From assembly GCA_024637145.1 (NCBI GenBank), contig JAGXFQ010000013.1:1-60328 (forward strand): a stretch of 60,328 nucleotides of DNA, in the 5' to 3' direction. Position numbers and translations under genes: made by a program. The notes beneath the pieces are model-generated. The model was not told the DNA's origin, searched no databases, and saw only the letters and a program-made list of their open reading frames with translations. How positions within the stretch are numbered: position 1 is the first letter of the stretch; each line of letters begins with the position of its first letter. Source of the DNA: Desulfobulbaceae bacterium. GTDB lineage: Bacteria; Desulfobacterota; Desulfobulbia; Desulfobulbales; SURF-16. Of this stretch, positions 27,143 through 35,227 are shown piece by piece.

Positions 27143-28450
27143 ATGCTCGATCTCTCCCCCTGCATAAAAACGGCCCAAACCACGGAAACCGTCACCATTC
27201 TCGGCCGGGTGAGCCAGGTTATCGGTATGGTCATTGAGTCCCAGGGCCCGGGTATTTCCGTGGGCTCCATGTGTGAGGTTGATGTCTTTAAGGGGGCCAG
27301 TAGTATCCCGGCCGAGGTGGTCGGCTTTCGGGAAGGCAAGGTGCTGCTGATGCCTCTGGGGGAAATGCGGGGGGTGGAGCCGGGCAGTGCCATTCGGATG
27401 GTGGGCGGCCAGGCCCGGGTGCCGGTGGGGAACGGCCTGCTGGGCCGCATTATTGACGGCATGGGCCGTCCCATGGATGGCAAAGGCCCTCTCCAGGTTG
27501 AGCAGGATTATCCCCTTTATGCTGAGCCCTTAAATCCCATGGCCCGGGAGCGGATCCTGGAGCCCATTGATGTCGGGGTGCGGGCCATCAACGGCCTGCT
27601 CACCCTGGGTAAGGGCCAGCGTATCGGCATCATGGCCGGCTCCGGGGTGGGCAAGTCAACCCTGCTGGGCATGATTGCCAAAAATACCGCGGCGGATGTC
27701 TCGGTGATCGCCCTTATCGGCGAACGCGGCCGGGAACTGCGGGATTTTATTGAACGCGATCTGGGGCCGGAAGGGCTGGCCAGGTCGGTGGTGGTGGTGG
27801 CCACCTCAGATCAACCGCCCCTGGTGCGCATGCGCGGGGCCTATATGGCCATGTCCATTTCTGAATATTTCCGTGATCAGAGCCGGGACGTCATCCTGAT
27901 GATGGATTCCGTGACCCGCTTCGCCATGTCAAGCCGGGAGGTGGGGCTGGCCATTGGCGAGCCCCCCACCTCCCGGGGCTATACACCGTCGGTCTTTTCC
28001 CAGTTGCCCAAACTGCTGGAGCGGGCCGGCACCTGCGTGGGGAAAGGCAGTATTACCGGGATCTATACGGTGCTGGTGGAGGGTGATGATATGAATGAAC
28101 CCATCGGTGACGCGGTACGTTCCATTGTGGATGGCCATATCGTCCTTGACCGCGATCTTGCCAATCGGGGCCATTACCCCTCCATCGAGGTGCTGGCCAG
28201 TGTCAGCCGCTGCATGACGGATGTTGTTTCTGCCGAACAGGCCAGAAAGGCCAAAGAATTACTGGAGGTGCTGGCCACCTACCGCCGTTCCGAAGATTTG
28301 ATCAATATCGGCGCCTACGCCAAGGGTTCCAATCCCAAGATCGACAGGGCCATTGGTCTGATTGACCCCATCAATGATTATCTCTGTCAGGCCGTTGATA
28401 AAAAGAGCACCATGGATGAATCCATTCAGCAGCTGTTAACCTTGATTTGA
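27143..28450 (+). CDS. fliI: Flagellum-specific ATP synthase FliI
   Basis: A 435-residue F1-beta-like ATPase of the flagellar type III export system. Walker A is IMAGSGVGKSTLLGMI, then IALIGERGRELRDFIE, Walker B VILMMDSVTRFAMSSREVGLAIGEPP (in part VILMMDSVTRFAMSSREVG), and the export-ATPase signature TSRGYTPSVF. The N-terminal domain covers residues 1-90. The ATG at 27,143 follows the fliH stop by one base and gives the normal family length; a longer frame from 27,041 lies inside fliH and is rejected. Confidence 0.97.
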   Translation: MLDLSPCIKTAQTTETVTILGRVSQVIGMVIESQGPGISVGSMCEVDVFKGASSIPAEVVGFREGKVLLMPLGEMRGVEPGSAIRMVGGQARVPVGNGLLGRIIDGMGRPMDGKGPLQVEQDYPLYAEPLNPMARERILEPIDVGVRAINGLLTLGKGQRIGIMAGSGVGKSTLLGMIAKNTAADVSVIALIGERGRELRDFIERDLGPEGLARSVVVVATSDQPPLVRMRGAYMAMSISEYFRDQSRDVILMMDSVTRFAMSSREVGLAIGEPPTSRGYTPSVFSQLPKLLERAGTCVGKGSITGIYTVLVEGDDMNEPIGDAVRSIVDGHIVLDRDLANRGHYPSIEVLASVSRCMTDVVSAEQARKAKELLEVLATYRRSEDLINIGAYAKGSNPKIDRAIGLIDPINDYLCQAVDKKSTMDESIQQLLTLI

Positions 28451-28456
28451 GGAGGA

Positions 28457-28586
28457 AGGGATAAAGAAGATTGAGAAGGTAGAGAAGATAAAGGAGTTAA
28501 AGAAGGTAAAGAATACGGCATTTTGAGGTGTTCTTTCTCTTTTTTTTGTCTTCTTGAACTCCTTTAACTCCGCCGCATTCTTTATT
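28457..28586. repeat. Long hairpin element B between fliI and fliJ
   Basis: A left arm (about 28,461-28,514) made of 8-9-nt units (AAAGAAGAT, GAGAAGGT, AGAGAAGAT, AAAGGAGTT, AAAGAAGGT) faces a right arm (about 28,531-28,585) rich in the complementary CTCCTTTAACT and CTTCTTGAACT. The arms pair imperfectly over about 50 nt. Its unit sequence is very close to element A at 11.8 kb. It sits inside the flagellar operon, 12 bp before fliJ, and has an internal T8 run. Confidence 0.8.
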
Positions 28587-28597
28587 TCATCGACAAT

Positions 28598-29038
28598 ATG
28601 TTTCATTTTCGCCTGCAGGCCGTGGAAACCATCCGCCGCAACGAAGAGGAGCTGGCCCAGCTCAGCCTGGGCCGGCAGCAGAAAATTCTCCAGAAGCATC
28701 TGGACCGTTTGGCAGAGCGCCGCGCGGAACGGCTGGAGATGATCGCCTCTCTCACCAAGAAGGAAGAGAAAAAGATAACCGGCTCCCTGGTGCAGTTTTA
28801 CATGGAGGCCGTCCGTTCCAGAGAGGTGCTCATCAAGATGCTGGAAAATACCATTGCCAGTCAGAAGCAGGTGGTGGAGCGAGCCCGGAAAAAATTGGCG
28901 GCCACCGTTAAGGAGCGGAAGATCATTGAGGTGGTCCGCAAAAGGGATCAGGAGAGATATCTGGTGGCCGAGCGCAAAAAAGAGCAGGATGAAAGTGATG
29001 AGATGGCGGTTCTGCGCTATGGTCGTCCACCCCAATGA
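28598..29038 (+). CDS. fliJ: Flagellar export protein FliJ
   Basis: A 146-residue, almost entirely helical coiled-coil protein starting MFHFRLQAVETIRRNEEELA, a typical FliJ N-terminus. The rest is rich in Lys, Arg and Glu (VVRKRDQERYLVAERKKEQDE). FliJ sits as a stalk in the FliI hexamer and escorts export chaperones. It follows fliI, separated by hairpin element B. The 3' end overlaps possible upstream starts of the next gene. Confidence 0.88.
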   Translation: MFHFRLQAVETIRRNEEELAQLSLGRQQKILQKHLDRLAERRAERLEMIASLTKKEEKKITGSLVQFYMEAVRSREVLIKMLENTIASQKQVVERARKKLAATVKERKIIEVVRKRDQERYLVAERKKEQDESDEMAVLRYGRPPQ

Positions 29039-29075
29039 TTTCCCCTCGGACGCCAAAAAAATGTATGTGGTTGAC

Positions 29076-29570
29076 ATGAAAAAGATAATAAAAATCACCC
29101 TGCTTGCCCTGGCGGCCCTCACCTTGAGCACGCCGGGACAGAGCGCTGATGGGCCGGTGAAAGCCTCCCCGGCAGAGGCCAATTTTTCTTCCTCCTTGAA
29201 GGCGCGGGAGGAGGCGGTGGCGGCCAAGGAAAAGGCTCTTGCCCGGCGCGAGCAGAATCTCGACCTGATGGAGCAGGATGTTGACGGCAAGGTTGCTGAA
29301 TTGCTTGCTTTGCAGGAGGTCATTACGGCAAAATTGGTGGAGATTCGGACCGAGCAGGATCAGGAGTTTAAAAATTTGATTAAGGTCTATGCCACCATGA
29401 GTGCCTCCAAGCTGGCGCCCCTTTTGAACCAGATGGCAGATGCCCATGTTGCAAAAATATTGCGGGCCATGAAAAATGAGTTGACCGGAAAAATTATTCC
29501 CAAGCTTGAACCGACCAAGGCCGTACGAATCAGCCTTTTGCTGGGCCGTATCAGCGAATCTTCCCAGTAA
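29076..29570 (+). CDS. MotE-like periplasmic flagellar protein (MgtE-N-like domain)
   Basis: A 164-residue protein with a signal peptide (MKKIIKITLLALAALTL...QSA). A coiled-coil stretch follows, rich in Ala, Glu and Lys (REEAVAAKEKALARREQNLD), then a C-terminal domain (KVYATMSASKLAPLLNQMAD, ISLLLGRISE) resembling the MgtE N-terminal/FliG-like helical fold. MotE proteins in alphaproteobacteria are periplasmic chaperones for motor proteins, and similar proteins are common beside fliJ in other phyla. Start chosen at the signal-peptide Met; in-frame ATGs at 29,061 and 29,019 would add N-terminal residues. Confidence 0.75.
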   Translation: MKKIIKITLLALAALTLSTPGQSADGPVKASPAEANFSSSLKAREEAVAAKEKALARREQNLDLMEQDVDGKVAELLALQEVITAKLVEIRTEQDQEFKNLIKVYATMSASKLAPLLNQMADAHVAKILRAMKNELTGKIIPKLEPTKAVRISLLLGRISESSQ

Positions 29571-29599
29571 CCCTTCCCCTTCCCCTCCCCCTTAAAAAT

Positions 29600-29641
29600 A
29601 GACCACCCCAGAGCGCTACCTCTATCTCTCTGGGGTGGTCT
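29600..29641 (+). terminator. Strong hairpin after the motE-like gene, possible terminator
   Basis: AGACCACCCCAGAG and its exact complement CTCTGGGGTGGTCT form a 14-bp GC-rich stem with a 14-nt loop, 30 bp after the stop codon. There is no run of T after it (TGCTTGCCC), so it may be a weak terminator or an RNA-stabilising 3' end. Confidence 0.5.
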
Positions 29642-29875
29642 GCTTGCCCACCAGCCCCGTTAGCGGGGGGCAGCTTTCCACTGCTCTGCTCTGCTAAGGG
29701 CAATTTCTGCCCTTGCCGTTCTCCTTACTATCTCGCGCACTACCCGGTAAATCTTGCCTATTGCCCCTGGCGGGCCGCTCGGCAGGCAATTGCTGATGAA
29801 AAATAGCGCATTGTATCTCCTTGTAAATTCGACATAAAGGCCGACTCTTTTTTTTTAAGCGGGGAATCTCCTTGT

Positions 29876-29892
29876 TTGGCACAGCCGTTGCT
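29876..29892 (+). promoter_or_regulatory. Sigma-54 (-24/-12) promoter of the fliK-flgD-flgE operon
   Basis: TTGGCACAGCCGTTGCT matches the sigma-54 consensus TGGCAC-N5-TTGCT in every fixed position, with GG (29,878-29,879) and GC (29,890-29,891) ten bases apart. It is 85 bp upstream of the fliK start. Confidence 0.92.
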
Positions 29893-29975
29893 CTCTGTAA
29901 GAGTCAATACAGGGCACCAGGGAAAAACATACCCGGGTGGTGTCTGGGGCAATGTGCCAACAAAGGAGAACAGCT

Positions 29976-31727
29976 GTGTCAAATATCATCAATCCACTGC
30001 TGCCGGTGGCGGGCAAAGAACTTTCTGTTGATCGGACGCGAGGTTCGGAAAAGACAGGTCAGAAATTTTCCGATCATCTTGATCGCCGTCTCAATGCCAG
30101 TCAGGAGCGCCGGGAAGATCAGCTGGGGGTAAGACGCTCTTTGGAGCGGTCCGCCCGTGCTGCCCAGGCTGAGGCCGGCCGGGATGCGGCAAAAAGCGGG
30201 CGGCCTGAAGATGAGAAGATCAGCGGGGATCAGGGTGATGTACAGAACCTGAGCCTTTTTCTTCAGGACCTGCAGCAGGTGGCGCAGGAGAAAACATTGG
30301 TGCCGGGGGCGTGGACCGTGGCCCTGCCTGAGGCGGAAATTGTTGCCGATCTTGCCCGGCAGGCCGGCATGAGCGAGGCCGATCTCACAGCCCTGGTGGA
30401 ACAGTTTCAGGCGAAAAACAGTGAGCTCGATCTTGACGCCTTCCTGCAGGTCTTGATTCATCATTTTGATGGCTATCAAGTTGATTCCCCCATTGTGGTG
30501 CCGGAAACCGAGTTGCCCATGCTGGAGGCATTGCTGGCCAAGATGGGCCTTAATCCTGAACAGCTGGCCCAGATATCCTCGCAGGCGGTGGAAGGCGGCG
30601 GCGAGCTTGATCTTGCCCTTCTCGGCCAGGCCCTGGAGGAGTTGCCCGTTGATCTTAAGGGTCTGCAGGCCATTACCCTGTCGCCCTGGGAGGCGGAACA
30701 GCTCCAGGCCCTGCTCGGCAAGGCAGGGGTGTCGCTGGGGGGGCAGCTTGAGTTGTTACCGGAGCGGGTTTTTGGCCAAGAGCTGGTGGTTGGTTTTGAG
30801 CGCCTGCAATCCCTGCTGAAAGAGGCGGTGGCTCAGGCCAAGGCGGCTCAGCACCAGCTCGATTTGCCCAAATTTCTGGGCAGCCTTGAAGAGGTGATGA
30901 AACAGTCCACCTTTGCGGATCAATCGGTGGGTTTCAGCCCGGTGATACAGGGATCCCTGGGTGAGGCCTATGAAGATCTACTGCAGATGTATAACCAGGC
31001 CCGCCTCCGCTATGAAGAAGGAATCGGGGCCGAGGAGGAGCAGCGGCAGGGTGAAATTCAGAAATGGCTCGCCGGCATCGTTGCCCAAGGGGAAGAGGGC
31101 CGGGGGGCAGCCGGAGAGGGGGGTAAAGAGCAGCCAGCGGCTCTCTTTATCAAAAATAAGCAGGTGGTGGAAAACCTGGGTGGCGGCAGCAGGGAAGAAT
31201 TTGCCCTGCCTCGTCAGGATGGCATGACTGCCGGCCAAACAGCGGCGGATCAGGCCATTGCCAAGCCCGTTGAGCTGCCCCAGCCTGTTCGCCATTTTCC
31301 TGTTCAGCAGCAACAGCAGATTTTAAACCAGCTCTCTCTGGCCGTGGCCCGGGGCATGAAAAGTGGCGAGCAGCATATGGTCCTCCGGCTGCATCCGGCA
31401 GAGCTTGGCGAGGTCAAGGTGGACCTTACCCTCCGCAATGAGATGATCTCCGTCTCCTTTACCATGGCCAACAGCAAGGTCAAGGAGACCCTGGAAGGCT
31501 CCATGGAAGAGTTCCGCCACAACATGGAAAGCAAGGGTTTTTCCCTCAGTGATGTCAATGTCTCCGTGGGTGAGGATCAGGAGGATACCGGAACCTGGCA
31601 ACGTTTTGAGATGGCCTGGAGCGGTGAGCGGCTGCAGGCCCAGAATCTGGGGGATATTGCCGGGGATGGCCTTTATTATGCTCGACAATATGTCAATCAG
31701 GAAGAAGGGGTCAGCCTCTTTGTCTAA
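29976..31727 (+). CDS. fliK: Flagellar hook-length control protein FliK
   Basis: A 583-residue ruler/substrate-switch protein. The N-terminal and central parts are of low conservation and rich in Gln, Glu, Ala and Leu. The C-terminal Flg_hook domain (about 460-560) is recognisable: MVLRLHPAELGEVKVDLTL and VKETLEGSMEEFRHNMES. The start is GTG at 29,976, set by a clear AAGGAG seven bases upstream; an ATG-led frame from 29,937 lacks a site. It is the first gene behind a sigma-54 promoter, followed by flgD and flgE whose product it measures. Confidence 0.9.
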   Translation: MSNIINPLLPVAGKELSVDRTRGSEKTGQKFSDHLDRRLNASQERREDQLGVRRSLERSARAAQAEAGRDAAKSGRPEDEKISGDQGDVQNLSLFLQDLQQVAQEKTLVPGAWTVALPEAEIVADLARQAGMSEADLTALVEQFQAKNSELDLDAFLQVLIHHFDGYQVDSPIVVPETELPMLEALLAKMGLNPEQLAQISSQAVEGGGELDLALLGQALEELPVDLKGLQAITLSPWEAEQLQALLGKAGVSLGGQLELLPERVFGQELVVGFERLQSLLKEAVAQAKAAQHQLDLPKFLGSLEEVMKQSTFADQSVGFSPVIQGSLGEAYEDLLQMYNQARLRYEEGIGAEEEQRQGEIQKWLAGIVAQGEEGRGAAGEGGKEQPAALFIKNKQVVENLGGGSREEFALPRQDGMTAGQTAADQAIAKPVELPQPVRHFPVQQQQQILNQLSLAVARGMKSGEQHMVLRLHPAELGEVKVDLTLRNEMISVSFTMANSKVKETLEGSMEEFRHNMESKGFSLSDVNVSVGEDQEDTGTWQRFEMAWSGERLQAQNLGDIAGDGLYYARQYVNQEEGVSLFV

Positions 31728-31774
31728 CAGAATAAACCCCTTTTCATTTCAACAGTAACGCGAGGCAGAAAAAA

Positions 31775-32437
31775 ATGGAAACTTCAACCATAGGCGTTCC
31801 CCTGGCCCAGGCCGATCCCCTCTTCAAACCAGTGGGCAAACAGGAGCTTGATTCTAGTGATTTCATGACCCTCTTTATTACCCAGCTCCAGCACCAGGAC
31901 CCCATGGAGCCCATGGACAGCAGTCAAATGGCCACTCAGCTGGCTGATTTTTCCAACATGGAGGCCACCATGCAGATGGCGGACAGTATGGATCAGCTCC
32001 TGGAATACCAGACTTCTCAGAATAACCTGCAGCTTCTTTCTCTCCTGGATAAGGAGGTACAGGTTTTCGGCCATAGTATTGGGGTAAACGGCGAGGAGAT
32101 CGGTGGAGGTGAGTTCAACCTGCAGCAGGATGCCGACATGGCCGTTCTGGAGATCCGCGATGCCGCTGACCGGCTGGTGAAGATCGTTGATCTCGGCAGG
32201 ATTTCCAGGGGTACTCATTCGGTGGAATGGGACGGTACGGACATGCTCGACAAGAAGGTGGAGGACGGCGCTTATAGCTTTGAGGTCAAGGCCTATGACC
32301 AAGCGGGTCAGCAGATCGTCGCTGATTACAAGGCCAGCGGCAAGGTGACCGGCATTGATTACGAGAGCGGCACCGCCCTCTTGGTCCTTGATCATCATGT
32401 GCCCACCAGTGTGGGCGCTGTGGCCGGGGTGATTTAA
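31775..32437 (+). CDS. flgD: Flagellar hook assembly (capping) protein FlgD
   Basis: A 220-residue hook scaffold. The N-terminal signature DFMTLFITQLQHQDPMEPMD and the following SSQMATQLADFSNMEAT are diagnostic. The C-terminal half has the FlgD Ig-like/tudor-type beta region (GTHSVEWDGTDMLDKKVEDG, in part). It caps the growing hook while FlgE subunits polymerise and is then replaced. Located between fliK and flgE as usual. Confidence 0.96.
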   Translation: METSTIGVPLAQADPLFKPVGKQELDSSDFMTLFITQLQHQDPMEPMDSSQMATQLADFSNMEATMQMADSMDQLLEYQTSQNNLQLLSLLDKEVQVFGHSIGVNGEEIGGGEFNLQQDADMAVLEIRDAADRLVKIVDLGRISRGTHSVEWDGTDMLDKKVEDGAYSFEVKAYDQAGQQIVADYKASGKVTGIDYESGTALLVLDHHVPTSVGAVAGVI

Positions 32438-32577
32438 GCAAGAGCAGGAGGCGCAGGCCGGCAAGGGTAGTGATGAGGCCGGCTCTGTACTTCTAAAAAA
32501 AACATAGAAAAGAGAACACTAAAAAGTTTGGCTGGGCTGCACACGGTCCGCAATATCCTGCAAAGGGAGGAAGCATA

Positions 32578-34983
32578 ATGTCCATTTCAAGTTCACTCTA
32601 CTCAAGTATCTCCGGTCTCTCCACCATGGGCAACGCCATGTCCGTATTGGGTGATAACGTCGCCAATGTCAATACCGTGGCCTACAAGTCAAGCCGGGCC
32701 ACCTTTCAGGATGTCTTGTCCCAGTCGGTCTCCACCGCTTCCGGCTCCCGCCAGGTGGGCCGCGGCGTCACCCTCTCCACGGTGGACGGCCTCTTTGCCC
32801 AGGGCTCTTTTGAGAGCTCTTCCACCCCCACGGATATGGCCATTGGCGGCCAGGGGTTTTTCATGCTCCGTGGCCCGGACAGCTCTGAGGCGGATATGTA
32901 TACCCGGGCCGGTGAGTTCCGGTTTGATCTGGAGGGTAATCTGGTCAACCCCATGGGCTATTTTGCCCAGGGCTGGACCCTGGAGGACGGCGATCGCTCA
33001 GGCACCATCGGCGATCTCAATATCGGCAAGTCCACGCCGCCCATTACCACCAGCAATGTAGAGGTGATTGCCAATCTCGACTCCCGCATTGGCGACGAGA
33101 CCAGTGAAGAGCGCCTCTTTGAGAGCTGGAACGGCACCAATGCCGCCCTGGTAACGCCCACCCCGCCCATCGACTCCACCAAGTATGAGTACACCAGCGC
33201 CATCAAGGTCTATGACTCCCAGGGGGCCAGCCATGATGTCACCATCTATTTTGACAAGACCACCACGAATAACGAGTGGGAGTTCATGGTCACCACTGAT
33301 CCCACCGATGATCTGCGTAATCTCTCTGCGAACGATCAGCAGATGTTCGCCCCGAGTGAGCAGATGGACTACACGCTGCATAGGGGGGCCGGCGCCCTCA
33401 TGTACGGCACGATCCAGTTCACCACCTCCGGGGAGATCGACAAGATCGATGCCTGGAATATTCCGCCCGATGGTCAGGTGGATCCGGCCAGAAACGATAA
33501 CCGCATTGTCCTGGATACGGACGACAGCTATTTCGAATTCCCGGCCAACTTCACCGGCGAGGCCATCGATTACACCGCCAATCCCCCGGTGATTAATCCC
33601 ACCATGCGCCTCAATCTGGGGGCCCAGTACGGTGGTGTCACCACCACCCAGCCCCAGGTCCTGGTCAGTGACGGCGGGGCCAGAAGCGATACCCAGACCG
33701 GCGCGGTGATCACCTCCGCCACCCAGTGGAGCTCGGTTTATGATAGTAACAATACCCGCATAGAGGCTGGAGATAGCTTTACCTTTGCGGGTTTTGATCA
33801 TGACGGCTCAGCGGTAGGGCCCTGGATTTATACGGTCGTTCCTACGGACCGGGTCCAGGTTCTTCTTGATGGGTTGCGCACCAACTTCGGCGTCAATGCT
33901 GAAATCGACGAGCAGGGGCGTCTGCGGATGACCGATGCCATCCAGGGTGACTCGGCCCTGGCCGTCACCCAATTTACCACCGACTCTACTGCCAGTACCA
34001 GTGGCTCGTTGCCTTTTGGTGGAGGCAATATTGATATCACCACCGCAAAAAAGCAGATCTTCTCCGCTGGTCGGGCGCTCAGTACTGCTGGCGGCACCAT
34101 TCCTCCAGTGACGGCGCAGACGCCCTGGAGCAGTGTTTATGATGAGAGTGGCGACGGTGGTATCGTCTCTGGTAATACCATCACCTTTAATGGGACCATG
34201 AGCGATGGTACAGGTGTCAGCAAGATATTTACCGTAATGGCACCAGGGGCACAGCCAGACTGGTCAGGGACCGCCCCTCTGGCTACGGGTACGGTGCAGG
34301 ACATGCTCAACTTTCTGGAGTTCAATTTTGAGGCCGAGGCCCGCATCGATCCGGCCGGCCGCCTGCAGCTCACCGACTGGCTGGCGGATACCTCATCCTA
34401 TACCAGCCAACTGAATATAACGGATATTGATTATGTCGGGACGACATCTGTACCATGGGGGCCTACTGATACGCCCTTTGAGGTTCATGCCGCCGATGTC
34501 GGCACCGAAGACGGCAGCCAGATGGGGGACACGGTGAGTAATAAGTTCAAGCCCGAGGCCCTGGCCACCACCCAGTACGCCAACTCCTCCACCACCATCT
34601 TCCAGGATCAGGACGGCTATGCCTCCGGCTTCCTGCAGTCGGTCTCCGTGGATACCGAAGGGGTGGTCACCGGTCATTATTCCAATGGCCAGGTTATCGA
34701 GAAGGTCCAGGTGGCCCTGGCCTCCTTTAATAATCCCACCGGCCTCTTTAAAAACGGCGGCAATATCTTCACCGAGACCACCACCTCCGGCGCCCCCACC
34801 ACCGGCGCCCCCGGCGATAATGGTCTGGGCAGTATCGCCCCCAACGCCCTGGAGCAGTCCAACGTGGATCTGGGGGTGGAGTTTGTCAAGCTGATTACGG
34901 TGCAGCGCGGCTTCCAGGCCAACTCCAAGATCATCACCACCACGGATGAGATGCTCAACGACCTGATCAATATCAAGCGGTAA
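32578..34983 (+). CDS. flgE: Flagellar hook protein FlgE, unusually long
   Basis: An 801-residue hook subunit, about twice the length of the enterobacterial protein. The conserved N-terminal rod-type helix is LYSSISGLSTMGNAMSVLGD with NVANVNTVAYK. The C-terminal helix is EFVKLITVQRGFQANSKI. The central surface-exposed part contains two related copies of a beta-rich module, each opening with WSSVYD (residues about 384 and 517) and closing with a DxxGRLxxTD segment. A GGGAGG ribosome site precedes the ATG. A strong terminator follows, so this ends the fliK-flgD-flgE unit. Confidence 0.95.
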   Translation: MSISSSLYSSISGLSTMGNAMSVLGDNVANVNTVAYKSSRATFQDVLSQSVSTASGSRQVGRGVTLSTVDGLFAQGSFESSSTPTDMAIGGQGFFMLRGPDSSEADMYTRAGEFRFDLEGNLVNPMGYFAQGWTLEDGDRSGTIGDLNIGKSTPPITTSNVEVIANLDSRIGDETSEERLFESWNGTNAALVTPTPPIDSTKYEYTSAIKVYDSQGASHDVTIYFDKTTTNNEWEFMVTTDPTDDLRNLSANDQQMFAPSEQMDYTLHRGAGALMYGTIQFTTSGEIDKIDAWNIPPDGQVDPARNDNRIVLDTDDSYFEFPANFTGEAIDYTANPPVINPTMRLNLGAQYGGVTTTQPQVLVSDGGARSDTQTGAVITSATQWSSVYDSNNTRIEAGDSFTFAGFDHDGSAVGPWIYTVVPTDRVQVLLDGLRTNFGVNAEIDEQGRLRMTDAIQGDSALAVTQFTTDSTASTSGSLPFGGGNIDITTAKKQIFSAGRALSTAGGTIPPVTAQTPWSSVYDESGDGGIVSGNTITFNGTMSDGTGVSKIFTVMAPGAQPDWSGTAPLATGTVQDMLNFLEFNFEAEARIDPAGRLQLTDWLADTSSYTSQLNITDIDYVGTTSVPWGPTDTPFEVHAADVGTEDGSQMGDTVSNKFKPEALATTQYANSSTTIFQDQDGYASGFLQSVSVDTEGVVTGHYSNGQVIEKVQVALASFNNPTGLFKNGGNIFTETTTSGAPTTGAPGDNGLGSIAPNALEQSNVDLGVEFVKLITVQRGFQANSKIITTTDEMLNDLINIKR

Positions 34984-35023
34984 AAAACTAGGCAGCTGAT
35001 AGCTGTTATCAGTAGTTGGAAAT

Positions 35024-35066
35024 AAAAGAACCCACCTGGAATGAATCCGTAGGTGGGTTCTTTTTG
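35024..35066 (+). terminator. Rho-independent terminator after flgE
   Basis: A 10-bp perfect stem, GAACCCACCT / AGGTGGGTTC, with a 13-nt loop is followed by TTTTTT. It lies 45 bp after the flgE stop. An additional small hairpin (CTGATA-GCTGT-TATCAG) precedes it. Confidence 0.92.
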
Positions 35067-35071
35067 CTCGT

Positions 35072-35138
35072 CAACACAAAGGCACAAAGACACAAAGAGA
35101 TACTAAAAAATTCTCTGTGTCTTTGTGCCTTTGTGTTT
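35072..35138. repeat. Long hairpin element D built of 8-nt ACACAAAG units
   Basis: The left arm is a tandem run of (G/A)CACAAAG units (period 8) at 35,073-35,100. The right arm at 35,112-35,137 is its complement, including a perfect 22-nt match. The 11-nt loop is A-rich and the right arm runs into T6. It sits just past the flgE terminator and 90 bp from the end of the convergent cooC-like gene, and could also end transcription. Confidence 0.9.
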
Positions 35139-35227
35139 TTTATGGAAGCTGGAGTGGTTACACGAATGGCGGGTGCAAACTCTTTCGGTGGGTAGATGAA
35201 GGGAGCGGCCGGCTTACGTGCCCGGAA

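Larger units (their letters stand above)
29571..29975. other. Intergenic region with hairpin and sigma-54 promoter
   Basis: A 405-bp gap between the motE-like gene and fliK. It contains a 14-bp perfect stem hairpin at 29,600-29,641, a smaller CCCCG...CGGGG hairpin near 29,655, and the sigma-54 promoter at about 29,877. Short frames in it have no ribosome site or conserved content, so no gene is called. Confidence 0.65.
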
